Origin: Oscillibacter sp.
GTDB taxonomy: Bacteria; Bacillota; Clostridia; Oscillospirales; Oscillospiraceae
Length of the DNA: 64,000 nucleotides
Assembly (NCBI GenBank): GCA_017446225.1
Contig: JAFSRH010000076.1
Location: 1-64,000, forward strand
Direction of reading: 5' to 3'
Each line of letters opens with the position of its first letter. The first letter of the stretch is position 1. Under the pieces are notes generated by a model. The model was not told the origin of the DNA. It did not search any database and saw only the letters and a program-made list of their open reading frames with translations. The position numbers were made by a program, and so were the translations under genes. This document shows positions 43,910 through 52,906 of this stretch, piece after piece.

Positions 43910-43938
43910 TTGCAATGCTCCTTGGAGTATGCTATAAT
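43910..43938 (+). promoter_or_regulatory. sigma-A promoter of the cardiolipin synthase gene
   Basis: TTGCAA and TATAAT with a 17-bp spacer, about 75 bases upstream of the start codon. Confidence 0.8.
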
Positions 43939-44015
43939 TATAAATATCCGGTACGTTTGCAACGTCCGCAACGCCGCGGAATCAAGCCGGAAGTTTGTAA
44001 AACAGGGGGGACGTT

Positions 44016-45542
44016 ATGAAACCGAAACTGTTAAAGATGCTGTTCGGCCGCGCCGGGGCCATGCTCCTGATTGTCCTGATGGAAGCCCTGCTTCTGTTCG
44101 GGTTTGTCCGGAACTTTTATGAACATCTGGCATGGATTGAGGGCGTACTTCGTCTGTTCAGCGTCCTGATTGTTCTGCACATCATCCGCACAAGCCGCCA
44201 TCTTTCCTCCGACTTGATGTGGATTCTGTTAATCATCCTGTTTCCCGTGTCGGGGACGCTGGTCTACCTGTTCTTGGGCGCCAACCTGATTACCAGTCGG
44301 ACCCTCTGGAATCTGGTCAGCTCCACCGCCGATTCCAAGCGTTACTATCAACAGGACCCCGCCGTACTCCGGGAAATGGAAAAACACGCCCCCGCTATGC
44401 GCGGACAGTTCCGCTATATCGCCAAAAGCGCCGGATTCCCCTTTTACCGTAACGCCGGGTTCGATTACTACGGCCTCGGCGAACAAGGCTACCCCGTCAT
44501 GCTGGACGAACTCCGCAAGGCTCAGCGTTTTATCTTTCTGGAATATTTCATCATCACGGAAGGCGCCATGTGGAACGGGATTCTGGAAATTTTAGAGGAA
44601 AAGGCGAAACAGGGCTTGGACGTCCGCGTGATGTATGACGACATGGGTTCGTTTATGACGCTCTCCCCGGGGTACGCCAAACGCATGGAACAACACGGGA
44701 TTCAGTGCGTGTCCTTTAACCGGATTAACCCCGTGCTGAACGCCGTCATGAACCACCGGGACCACCGGAAAATCATGGTCATTGACGGGGAGACCGCCTT
44801 TTCCGGCGGTATCAATCTGGCGGACGAGTACATCAACGTACATTCCCCGTACGGCCACTGGAAGGACAACGTCATTCGCGTGACCGGGGACGCGGTCTGG
44901 TCCTTTACCGTAATGTTCCTCACGCACTGGAACGCCATCCGGAAACAGGACAATGACTTTACAAAGTTTCGCGTTTCCCCGCGTCCCGGACAGCCGGACG
45001 GCTATATTGCCCCCTACGGCGAAACCCCGCTGGATGATGAAATCACCTCGCAAAATATCTACATGAACATTCTCAACCAGTCCAACGACTACTGCTACAT
45101 CTGTACGCCCTATCTCATCATTGACACCGAACTGACCAACGCGCTGATTTTAGCGGCCCATCGCGGCGTGGATGTGCGCATTCTCACGCCCGGCATACCT
45201 GACAAGAAACTCGTCTGGAACATCACCCGCTCGTTCTACAAGAGCCTGATTCTGGGCGGCGTCCGGATTTACGAATACACGCCCGGATTTGTGCACGCCA
45301 AAGTCTTTGTCAGCGATGACCGGGTTGCCACCGTGGGCACGGTCAATCTCGACTACCGGAGCCTCTACCTGCACTTTGAGAACGGCACGTACCTGTACGC
45401 TTCCCAAAAAATCGCGGACATCAAGCGGGATTATCTCGACACGCTCTCCCGTTCGCATGAAATGACCGCGAAAGAAAGCACGTTCGGCCCCCTGAAAACG
45501 TTCGGTCTCTCGGTTCTGCGTCTTTTCGCGCCGTTGCTTTGA
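44016..45542 (+). CDS. cls: cardiolipin synthase (phospholipase D family)
   Basis: The 508-aa membrane enzyme joins two phosphatidylglycerols into cardiolipin. Two or three N-terminal membrane segments lie within residues 10-95. Two HKD motifs are complete: HRDHRKIMVIDGE (about 247) and HAKVFVSDDRVATVGT (about 427). AACAGGGGGG precedes the ATG. It has its own promoter; the next gene (dCMP deaminase) is 88 bases away in the same direction with no visible terminator. Confidence 0.95.
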   Translation: MKPKLLKMLFGRAGAMLLIVLMEALLLFGFVRNFYEHLAWIEGVLRLFSVLIVLHIIRTSRHLSSDLMWILLIILFPVSGTLVYLFLGANLITSRTLWNLVSSTADSKRYYQQDPAVLREMEKHAPAMRGQFRYIAKSAGFPFYRNAGFDYYGLGEQGYPVMLDELRKAQRFIFLEYFIITEGAMWNGILEILEEKAKQGLDVRVMYDDMGSFMTLSPGYAKRMEQHGIQCVSFNRINPVLNAVMNHRDHRKIMVIDGETAFSGGINLADEYINVHSPYGHWKDNVIRVTGDAVWSFTVMFLTHWNAIRKQDNDFTKFRVSPRPGQPDGYIAPYGETPLDDEITSQNIYMNILNQSNDYCYICTPYLIIDTELTNALILAAHRGVDVRILTPGIPDKKLVWNITRSFYKSLILGGVRIYEYTPGFVHAKVFVSDDRVATVGTVNLDYRSLYLHFENGTYLYASQKIADIKRDYLDTLSRSHEMTAKESTFGPLKTFGLSVLRLFAPLL

Positions 45543-45630
45543 TTTTTCCGAAAAACATTGCCGTCCCCTTGCCATTCTCCCGCGACTGTGATAAACTGTC
45601 CCCGGGAACCTGAAACGGGAGAGAATGACC

Positions 45631-46128
45631 ATGAAAACTGTGGAACGTATCAGTAAAGAAAATTATTATCTGGATATCGCCGAAACCGTGCTGGAACGCG
45701 CCACGTGTCTGCGCCGGGTCTACGGAGCGATTATCGTCAAAAACGATGAAATCATCTCCACGGGCTACAACGGCGCCCCGCGGGGCCGCGCCAACTGTTC
45801 CTCGCTCGGTTACTGTCCGCGGGAGGCCCTGCGGGTCCCGCGCGGCGAACGTTACGAACTCTGCCGGAGCGTGCACGCGGAGGCTAACGCGATTATCTCC
45901 GCCAGCCGCCGGGACATGGTCGGCGGTACGCTCTATCTTGTCGGACGCGATGCCCGTACCGGAGAACTTCTGCCGGACGCGACTTCCTGTATGATGTGCC
46001 GCCGGATGGTCATTAACGCCGGTTTGGAAAGCGTGGTCATCCGGATTTCCAAAACAGACTTTGTAACCGTTCCGGTATCGGAGTGGGTGGAGAACGATGA
46101 CCTTCCGCTCCCGCGAAACGAAACCTGA
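45631..46128 (+). CDS. deoxycytidylate deaminase family protein (ComEB-like)
   Basis: The 165-aa zinc deaminase has the active site HAEANAI (His ligand and catalytic Glu) and the cysteine pair SCMMC. The residue before the first Cys is Ser instead of the usual Pro of PCxxC. It presumably converts dCMP to dUMP, feeding ThyX. GGGAGAG lies 7 bases before the ATG at 45631; an alternative ATG is at 45625. The following pyruvyltransferase gene starts 28 bases after the stop. Confidence 0.88.
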   Translation: MKTVERISKENYYLDIAETVLERATCLRRVYGAIIVKNDEIISTGYNGAPRGRANCSSLGYCPREALRVPRGERYELCRSVHAEANAIISASRRDMVGGTLYLVGRDARTGELLPDATSCMMCRRMVINAGLESVVIRISKTDFVTVPVSEWVENDDLPLPRNET

Positions 46129-46156
46129 ACAGCGGAGAACGGAGGCGGCGCGCAAC

Positions 46157-48526
46157 ATGGAACAGGATTTTAAAACAGGCCTGCTTACCTTTTACCATAT
46201 CCACCACTACGGCGCGGCGCTTCAGGCCGCCGCTACCAAGTGGTCCGTGGAAGCGTTGGGGGCTTCGTGCGACCTCATCCCCTATTACGTCAACCAGAAC
46301 AACGCGCTTTTCCGCCGTCCGTCCGGCATTGGAAGCGCGCTCTCCGACCTTCATACCGCCGCCCATTACCCCGCCCTCAAACGCCGTTATGACCGCTTCA
46401 ACGCCTTTGAACGGGACGTTCTCGGCGTCCGGGAACCCCCGTACGGAAGCCTGAACGAACTTCGGGACGCGAACCTTCCCTATGACCTGCTGATTTCCGG
46501 CAGTGACCAGATTTGGAACCCGTTGATTTTCCCCGACCGCCGCTTTGACCCCGTGTTTTTCGGGACCTTCTCCAAGGCCCGTAAAATCGCGTACGCCCCC
46601 TCGTTCGGACTGCCCCGTCTGCCCAACGGCATGGACGCGGAATTAAAGGGCTACCTGTCGGACTTCTCCCACCTCTCGGCCCGCGAACAGTCCGGACAGG
46701 ACATCCTCCGTAACGTCACCGGCGCGGACGTTCCCGTTGTGCTCGACCCGGTCCTGTTGCGGACGGAACATCAGTGGTCCGCGGTCGCGGCCGCTCCGGA
46801 ACCGTTCCCGAACGGCCCGTATCTGCTCTGTTACTTTATTCATCCTCCCGTCCTGCTGGCTCCCTATATCCGGCTACTGTCGGACGCGTTAAAATTCCCG
46901 GTCGTCCAGCTCTGCGGCGCCCGCCGGAAAGCGTTTCCCGGCGCCCGCTGTATTCTGGACGCCGGACCGGCGGAGTTTGTGCGCCTCTTCCGTGACGCCG
47001 CTTTCGTGCTGACGAACTCCTTCCACGGCACGGCGTTTTCCGTGCTCTTCCAGCGGCCGTTCTTTACCGCCGTCGCGCCGGGAGAACAGGCGGAGCCTGA
47101 AAAATCCCGGAGTTACCATCTTCTCCGGCGTCTGGGCCTGACGGACCGCGTGGTCGGCTTGGGACATACCGCCGCCTTGGACGCGTCCATCGACTGGCAG
47201 AACGTCCGGGACTGTTTGCGGAAGGAGCGGGAAATCTCCCTGTCGTATCTCCGTCAGGCGGTTTACCCGTCCACGCGCGCGGACGCCGTGAATCAGGCGG
47301 TATTTGTTCCGTCCTCCGGCGCGGACGCGCGCCGTACCGCGAAAGCGCCGCTTCCGCGGTTGGCCTCCCATGAATATTGCACGGGCTGTACCGCCTGCGC
47401 GAGCGTCTGCCCCCGGAAGGCCATCACCATGGAACGGGACGAGGAAGGCTTCCTTTTTCCGAACGTCCACCCGGAACGGTGCGTTCACTGCGGACGCTGT
47501 ACGAAAGTTTGTCCGGTTCTCCACCCCATGGAAGCGCGTCAGGCCCCGGCGGTGTTCGCCGCGTGGAACCCGGACGCCGTTGTCCGCCGTGACTCCTCTT
47601 CCGGCGGGGTGTTCTCCGTCATGGCGGAGTACGTGCTGGAAAACGGCGGCGTGGTGTTCGGCGCGGCCATGGACGGACAACAGCGCGTAAGACACACCAT
47701 CTGTTTCCAGAAAGAGGAGTTGTGGCGTCTGCGCGGCTCGAAGTACGTCCAAAGCGACCTCGGGCAAACCTTTTCGTTAGTGCGTGAAAGTTTAAAACGC
47801 CGTCCGGCGCTCTTTTCCGGGACCCCGTGTCAGGTGGACGGGCTGTACCGCTTTCTCGGCGAGCGTCCGGAAAATCTGATAACCTGCGACATCATCTGTC
47901 ACGGCGTACCCTCTCCCGGCGTGTGGGAGGATATGGTCCGCTCCATGCATCGGGAACAGGGGCTTGAACTCCGCGCCGTACGCTTTCGGAATAAAGTGGC
48001 CGGATGGAAGCTCCCGCACTTTACCGCCGTCTATGAAAACGGCCTTGTGGACTCCCGTCCGTTCTATGAGACGGAGTACGGACGGGCCTTCGGACGCGCG
48101 CTCTTTCTGCGCCGGAGCTGTCATCACTGCCCGTACGCGAGCCTCAACCGTCCCGGCGATTTCACCCTCGGCGACTTCTGGGGGCTGAACGATTACCCGG
48201 AAGAACAAGGCCTCGGAATCAGTCTGCTGATGGTCAACACCCCGCACGGAGCCTATGTCTTTGACCGCCTCCCCCTTGTCCGGAAGCCCGCCACGCTTCA
48301 ACAGGCGCTCAAAGGCAACCCGCGCCTTTCCAGTCCAACGCCCCCCCAGCCACAGCGGAACGCCTTTTTTACCGCCTACGCCTTGGAACCCTTCGAGAAG
48401 GTGCGCAAACGCTTTCTGACGCTTCCGCCATTGCCGTTGCGCCTGTTACGGAAGGCCTTCCCGCCGCTGGCGGACGCGTTCCGGCGTCTGACGCGCCGTC
48501 ATGCCTCCCGAATGGATGAACATTAG
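46157..48526 (+). CDS. polysaccharide pyruvyltransferase / FrhB-type iron-sulfur flavoprotein fusion
   Basis: The 789-aa protein has two halves. Residues ~8-370 are a polysaccharide pyruvyltransferase domain (HIHHYGAALQAAATKW, ISGSDQIWNP, TNSFHGTAFSVLF). A 2[4Fe-4S] ferredoxin module follows (about 405-455; CTGCTACASVCP and CVHCGRCTKVCP). The remainder resembles the coenzyme F420 hydrogenase/dehydrogenase beta family (SSSGGVFSVMAEY, ALFSGTPCQVDGL, CDIICHGVPSPGVW). The two halves usually occur as adjacent genes in polysaccharide loci. There are no glycosyltransferases nearby. GGAGG lies 11 bases before the chosen ATG. The frame has no break across the junction. Confidence 0.9.
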   Translation: MEQDFKTGLLTFYHIHHYGAALQAAATKWSVEALGASCDLIPYYVNQNNALFRRPSGIGSALSDLHTAAHYPALKRRYDRFNAFERDVLGVREPPYGSLNELRDANLPYDLLISGSDQIWNPLIFPDRRFDPVFFGTFSKARKIAYAPSFGLPRLPNGMDAELKGYLSDFSHLSAREQSGQDILRNVTGADVPVVLDPVLLRTEHQWSAVAAAPEPFPNGPYLLCYFIHPPVLLAPYIRLLSDALKFPVVQLCGARRKAFPGARCILDAGPAEFVRLFRDAAFVLTNSFHGTAFSVLFQRPFFTAVAPGEQAEPEKSRSYHLLRRLGLTDRVVGLGHTAALDASIDWQNVRDCLRKEREISLSYLRQAVYPSTRADAVNQAVFVPSSGADARRTAKAPLPRLASHEYCTGCTACASVCPRKAITMERDEEGFLFPNVHPERCVHCGRCTKVCPVLHPMEARQAPAVFAAWNPDAVVRRDSSSGGVFSVMAEYVLENGGVVFGAAMDGQQRVRHTICFQKEELWRLRGSKYVQSDLGQTFSLVRESLKRRPALFSGTPCQVDGLYRFLGERPENLITCDIICHGVPSPGVWEDMVRSMHREQGLELRAVRFRNKVAGWKLPHFTAVYENGLVDSRPFYETEYGRAFGRALFLRRSCHHCPYASLNRPGDFTLGDFWGLNDYPEEQGLGISLLMVNTPHGAYVFDRLPLVRKPATLQQALKGNPRLSSPTPPQPQRNAFFTAYALEPFEKVRKRFLTLPPLPLRLLRKAFPPLADAFRRLTRRHASRMDEH

Positions 48527-48539
48527 GAGTTACTTTATT

Positions 48540-50021
48540 ATGAAAACACAACCGAAACGCGGCCTGTGCGCCCTGCTTGCCGCGTGCATTCTGTTCTCCG
48601 CGGCCCCGCACGCCCGCGCCGCGCGCTTTACGGACGTGCCCGATACGCACTGGGCCGCCGCGGATATCGAATTGTGCGCGCAACAGGGCATTATGAACGG
48701 CGTCGCGTCCAGCACGTTCGGACTCGGACAGCCGTTAAGCCGCGCGGCCTGTCTGGTGATTCTGGGACGCTTCTTCCAGTGGACCCCGGAGGACCCGTCC
48801 GCCCTGCCCTATCAGGACATCGACCCCGCCGGATGGTACGCTACCGCGCTGGCGTCCGCGTACCGTCGGGGCGTGGTGACCGATCAAGCGCGGCTGTTCC
48901 GGCCGGAAGAACCCGTAACCCGCGGGGAACTGGCCGCTACGCTTATTCGCGCGCTTGGATATTCGGTGCTCTCCGGCCTCACGGAACCCGTACCTTTTGC
49001 CGATGTGACGGCCAACGCCGGTTATATCACGCTTGCCCACGACATGGGACTCATCAACGGGAGCGGCGGACTATTCTTCCCCGATAACGCCGCCACCCGG
49101 GAACAGACCGCCGCTATTTTGGCCCGCCTCTACCGCAAACTCTACGCCACCCAACATAAAACCGGCGTCATTTCCTCCTCGGACGGCCTCTGGCCCTCGG
49201 CAAAGCTGGAAGATGTCGCCATTGCCGCCGGCCGACTGACCGGCCGTCAGGATTCGCCCATCTCCTATGAAATCGCCGCGGACACGGCGGCGTCCCTCCG
49301 CGCCGCCGTTGCCTCCGCCGGCGCCAACTCTCTGCTGGGCCTCTCCGGCGAGACGCTCCGCTGGAACGCCCTGCGCCCCATTGCCAACGCCGTTTGGACC
49401 GGAAACTATGCGGGCCTTATGCTGGAATTGACCGGCTCTTCCGTGGAGGCGTCACAGGTAGAATCCCTGAAGGGGCTTCTTCAGGACCGCGCCCTTCACC
49501 TGATTGTCCCCGTGCCAGAACAGACGGACGACAATTACCCGTACGCCGCCCTTGCGAAACTGGCCGACAGTATTACCATCCGCGTACTTGGACAGTCCCG
49601 CCTTGTCAACGGCTTCCCGTCCGCGCCCGTGGAGCCGCTGGAAGAAGTCTATAAGGGCCTGCGCGCCCTGTTCCACTCCGACACCCCCGGACAGCCGCCT
49701 TTGCTCGACCCCGCGAACTGCCGCCTGCTTCTGAGCACGTCCGGAAGCGAATGGATCGGCGCCACAAACACCGGCCTTGTCAGCGGACTGGACGTGGAAG
49801 AACTGCTCCATACGGAAGGCGTGTCGGGCTACTACTCCGAGCGTTACGCCTGCGCCTATCTGCGCCGCCCCGCTTCGGACGAACAGCCCGAGCAAGTCAT
49901 ATGGTACCTCGATTCGCGCTCCGTGGTTGCGCGGGTACGCCTCGCGAAACTCTTCGGCGTGGGCGGACTTGTCCTCAGCGATGCCAACGGCCTGACAGCC
50001 GGTATCCTGCAATCTTTCTGA
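48540..50021 (+). CDS. SLH-domain surface protein with a GH18-like C-terminal barrel
   Basis: The 493-aa exported protein has a signal peptide ending about APHARA. Three SLH repeats follow (about 26-205; FTDVPDTHWA, YQDIDPAGWYATAL, FADVTANAGYI), which anchor it to the cell wall. The C-terminal ~280 residues resemble GH18 or spore-coat YaaH-like barrels (LADSITIRVL, VIWYLDSRSVVARVRLAKLFGVGG), but the catalytic DxxDxDxE segment is not visible; the corresponding strand reads YAGLMLELTG. It is therefore probably a binding rather than cleaving module. AGGAGT lies upstream of the ATG at 48540. The barrel assignment is tentative. Confidence 0.8.
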   Translation: MKTQPKRGLCALLAACILFSAAPHARAARFTDVPDTHWAAADIELCAQQGIMNGVASSTFGLGQPLSRAACLVILGRFFQWTPEDPSALPYQDIDPAGWYATALASAYRRGVVTDQARLFRPEEPVTRGELAATLIRALGYSVLSGLTEPVPFADVTANAGYITLAHDMGLINGSGGLFFPDNAATREQTAAILARLYRKLYATQHKTGVISSSDGLWPSAKLEDVAIAAGRLTGRQDSPISYEIAADTAASLRAAVASAGANSLLGLSGETLRWNALRPIANAVWTGNYAGLMLELTGSSVEASQVESLKGLLQDRALHLIVPVPEQTDDNYPYAALAKLADSITIRVLGQSRLVNGFPSAPVEPLEEVYKGLRALFHSDTPGQPPLLDPANCRLLLSTSGSEWIGATNTGLVSGLDVEELLHTEGVSGYYSERYACAYLRRPASDEQPEQVIWYLDSRSVVARVRLAKLFGVGGLVLSDANGLTAGILQSF

Positions 50022-50025
50022 AAAA

Positions 50026-50054
50026 GGGGCTGTGTCAAAATGTTGAGGCAGCCC
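50026..50054. repeat. 29-bp relic of the MITE-like inverted repeat
   Basis: GGGGCTGTGTCAAAA followed directly by TTGAGGCAGCCC resembles the two ends of the element at 52610-52880 joined with the interior deleted. It may now serve as a hairpin after the SLH gene. Confidence 0.5.
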
Positions 50055-50091
50055 ACAACTGGAATGTAATAGAAAATTAAAAAATACGATG

Positions 50092-50341
50092 GCGGTGTAT
50101 TTGGACTACTCGGCGGGTCTTGCGGCGGGCGCGTACCGTCAATCCCGCGCTTCATTGGCGCGACCGGAGCGGAACCGCCGACCAGCATGCGTCTTTCAGC
50201 GTGGGCTATAATATCTGTCTCGCGGCGCAATCCCTCGGACTGGCCGCGGATTATCATCTTATCTGGGATATGCCGCATGGCAGTGAGGAGGGAACTTCCA
50301 CGGATACGTTTATAGATTGGATCAACAAAATTTGCGCGTAA
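50092..50341 (+). pseudogene. 3' remnant of an alpha/beta hydrolase (tannase-like) gene
   Basis: Only the last ~65 codons of a gene remain, in frame from about 50147 to the TAA at 50339-50341. The translated end (HWRDRSGTADQHASFSVGY ... LIWDMPHGSEEGTSTDTFIDWI) matches the pattern of the C-terminus of tannase-type or related esterases, in which an R-x-G-x-x-D core and the W-D-x-P-H catalytic His occur. There is no start, ribosome site or upstream domain. The preceding DNA (50055-50146) has no clear function. Confidence 0.55.
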
Positions 50342-50343
50342 TC

Positions 50344-50383
50344 ACGGGCTGTCCTTCCGGAAACGGGGGACAGCCTTTTGACG
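50344..50383 (+). terminator. terminator after the hydrolase remnant
   Basis: Stem GGCTGTCC with GGGACAGCC followed by TTTTGACG. Confidence 0.75.
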
Positions 50384-50458
50384 TTTTCCGTCAGAACCAC
50401 GCTCCGGCCGCCTTACGCTCTCTCCTGAAACCTGTGATAAACAGGAATGTTTCGTTCC

Positions 50459-50494
50459 GTTTCGACAGTATTTTCACGACACGGGAGATATAAT
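50459..50494 (+). promoter_or_regulatory. Spo0A-activated sigma-A promoter of spoIIE
   Basis: TTCGACA (50461-50467) is the exact reverse complement of the 0A box TGTCGAA. TATAAT (50489-50494) lies 21 bases downstream, the stretched spacing seen in Spo0A-dependent sigma-A promoters of Bacillus. This links spo0A at 1.4 kb to spoIIE at 50.5 kb. Confidence 0.7.
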
Positions 50495-50553
50495 ATGAGC
50501 CAGAAAGCCGCCTATGACAGCGGCTATCCGTACACTTTCGGGAGGGACAGGCC

Positions 50554-52584
50554 TTGAAACAGAAACATACGCAGAAAAACAAACGCCGGAGAGAACATGG
50601 AACCGCCCTGCTGATGTCCTGTGGAATCCGCTTCTTCCTCGCGGCGGCGCTGACCGGGAACCGGATTCCGGGCGGCTACGCGCCGTTCGCGCTGGGCTGT
50701 GTGGCGGCGTCCGGACCGGGCGCGGGCGCGTTCGCGGCCCTGTGCGGCGCGGCCCTCGGCGCGCTGACGCTGATGGATTTCGTGGACGCGCTTCCGTTTT
50801 TGGCCGTCTGTACGCTGATTTTAGCGGCCTCCGCGGCGTTCCACGGGAACCGGGTCCTGACCGGCCCGCGGGTTATGAGCCTTGCCGCCGCGCTGCTCTT
50901 CCTCTCCGTGGGGGTGATTTACGTCTTTGACGCCGAAGAGCCTGTGGAGGCGTTGACAGCCTGTGCCGCGGCGGCCGGATTGACCGGCGCGAGCACATGG
51001 TTTTTCTGGCCCCTGCTCCATCCCGGGGAAGGGAGAAGTCCGGCGGAGGGCATTCTGTTTCTCACCGCCGCGCTGTTGCTCTCCGCACAGCGTCTCAGTT
51101 TCGGCGGACTTTCCCCGGGGCGTATGCTCTTCTGCGTCCTGCTGGCCTGTACTTCCTTTGTACACGGCGCGGCCATCGGCGCGGCAACGGGTATGGGACT
51201 GGGCCTCACGGCGGACCTGTGCGCGGAAAGTGGCACGTGTATTCTGACCGCCGCGTTCGGATTCGCGTCCCTTCTGTGCGGACGGTACGCCAACGGCCAA
51301 CGCTGGCGGGGGGCGTTATGCTTTTTGGGCGGGGCGTGCGCGATTCTGTTGACTACGCGGGACCCGCTGTCAAATTCCCTGCTGGTCGAGTGCGGGAGCG
51401 GTATGCTGTTGTTCCTGCTGTTGCCGGACAAGCTGTTTCAGCCGCGCCGGGGGACGCCGAAACCGGCGAAACAGGAGAGCGCCAAACGTTTAAAGGAACG
51501 TCTCAACCGCGCGGCGGCGGCGTTGCGGGACCTGTACGACAACTGCGCCCTTGACACCATCGTGACGGAGGAAAACCCGGCGGTTATCTTCGACCGCGCC
51601 GCCGAACGCGCCTGCCGGAGTTGTACGCGCTGTGAACGCTGTTGGCAAGAGGAGTACAGCGCAACCTTTCAGGCCCTCAATGACGCCACGCCCATGATTT
51701 TAGACCGGGGCCGGAGCGTGCCGGGGGATTTCCCGCAATTCTTTACAGCCCGGTGTATCCGTCTTCCGGAGTTTCTGGCGGCGGTGAACGTGGAAGTGTC
51801 GGCGTACTTACTGCGCGGGCAGTACCGTCAGCAGTTGGACGAGACCCGCCGCGCCGCACGGCGGCAGTACGCGCAACTCTCCGAACTGTTGGCCGCGACC
51901 GCCGCCACGGAAGAGGCCTTACCCGTTTCCCGGCGCGAACAGCCGCATTGTCGTTTCGGAACGGCGTTGCGCCCGAAACGCGGGGAGAACGTATGCGGGG
52001 ACACGGCGTTGTCATTCCGTACGGAGAACGGGCTGTGGTGTCTGTTGCTGGCGGACGGCATGGGAAGCGGGGCGGAGGCAAAAGAGGAATCGTCCCTGAC
52101 CTGTCGACTGCTCCGGCAGTTCTTGGAGGCGGGAATCCGGCCCGAGTCCGCCCTGCGGACGCTGAACGCCGCAATGGCTTTGCGCGGGGAGGTGACGGGC
52201 AGTTTCACGACCATGGACCTGTGCATGTTTAACGCCCTCTCCGGAGACGCCGCGTTTTACAAGTACGGCGCCGCGCCAAGTTATCTGAAGAAGGGGAGCG
52301 TAGTCCGGCGGATTACCGGAATCAGTCTGCCGGTGGGGCTTCGTGACGGCGGGACCGCGCCGGACGTCACGCACGTGCGCCTTGACCCCGGCAGTTTCGC
52401 GGTGATGATCAGTGACGGCGTGGCGGACCCGTCTCAGGACCAGTGGCTACAGAGCCTGTTGGCCGGCTGGGAGAGCGACGAGCCGCAAGAACTGGCAAGG
52501 GCCATTATGACGGAAAGCCTCCGGCGGCAGAATTCCCTTGACGACCGGGGCGTACAAATTCTCTATTGGCCTGCCACGGTCTGA
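50554..52584 (+). CDS. spoIIE: stage II sporulation protein E (PP2C-type phosphatase)
   Basis: SpoIIE dephosphorylates SpoIIAA to release sigma-F in the forespore and helps place the polar septum. The 676-aa product has a polytopic N-terminal region (about 20-285, roughly ten membrane segments), a central cysteine-rich segment (CRSCTRCERCW, about 355) and a C-terminal PP2C domain (about 465-676; LLADGMGSGAEAKEES, TTMDLCMFN, VMISDGVAD). It is shorter than the 827-aa Bacillus protein, mainly in the central part. A TTG start at 50554 follows GGAGGGACAG; no better ATG lies before the first conserved region. Confidence 0.96.
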   Translation: MKQKHTQKNKRRREHGTALLMSCGIRFFLAAALTGNRIPGGYAPFALGCVAASGPGAGAFAALCGAALGALTLMDFVDALPFLAVCTLILAASAAFHGNRVLTGPRVMSLAAALLFLSVGVIYVFDAEEPVEALTACAAAAGLTGASTWFFWPLLHPGEGRSPAEGILFLTAALLLSAQRLSFGGLSPGRMLFCVLLACTSFVHGAAIGAATGMGLGLTADLCAESGTCILTAAFGFASLLCGRYANGQRWRGALCFLGGACAILLTTRDPLSNSLLVECGSGMLLFLLLPDKLFQPRRGTPKPAKQESAKRLKERLNRAAAALRDLYDNCALDTIVTEENPAVIFDRAAERACRSCTRCERCWQEEYSATFQALNDATPMILDRGRSVPGDFPQFFTARCIRLPEFLAAVNVEVSAYLLRGQYRQQLDETRRAARRQYAQLSELLAATAATEEALPVSRREQPHCRFGTALRPKRGENVCGDTALSFRTENGLWCLLLADGMGSGAEAKEESSLTCRLLRQFLEAGIRPESALRTLNAAMALRGEVTGSFTTMDLCMFNALSGDAAFYKYGAAPSYLKKGSVVRRITGISLPVGLRDGGTAPDVTHVRLDPGSFAVMISDGVADPSQDQWLQSLLAGWESDEPQELARAIMTESLRRQNSLDDRGVQILYWPATV

Positions 52585-52609
52585 AAATGATACCGGGCAA
52601 CCGCGTAAA

Positions 52610-52880
52610 ATGGGGCTGTCTCAAAATTCAAGAAATGCGCAAAAGCAAAATTAGGTCATAAATAAGCGTTAAAACGCTAATTTTCTTGACTTTTTCAAAC
52701 TTTTTTGCGATTTCTTCTTTGCGCAAAAAGGCGCAATTCAGTGGTTGGGCGTTAGATTTTCGCTCGACCGCTTGCATGAAAGAGCTGCTTTGAAACGAAA
52801 AGTTCCGGATTTCCCGCTTTTTCAAGGAAATTCGGAACTTTTTTGATTTGTTAGAACTGCCTGTTTTGAGACAGCCCCAT
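52610..52880. mobile_element. 271-bp MITE-like element with 17-bp perfect terminal inverted repeats
   Basis: ATGGGGCTGTCTCAAAA at 52610-52626 is matched perfectly by its reverse complement at 52864-52880. The interior is AT-rich, has no intact gene, and contains strong hairpins (AAAAGTTCCGGATTTCC with GGAAATTCGGAACTTTT at about 52797-52842; AGCGTTAAAACGCT near 52662). It fills the gap between the convergent spoIIE and xanthine dehydrogenase genes and probably derives from an insertion sequence by internal deletion. The hairpins may act as terminators for both genes. Confidence 0.8.
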
Positions 52881-52906
52881 GGATATTTGTAACGGCGCGT
52901 ACCCGG

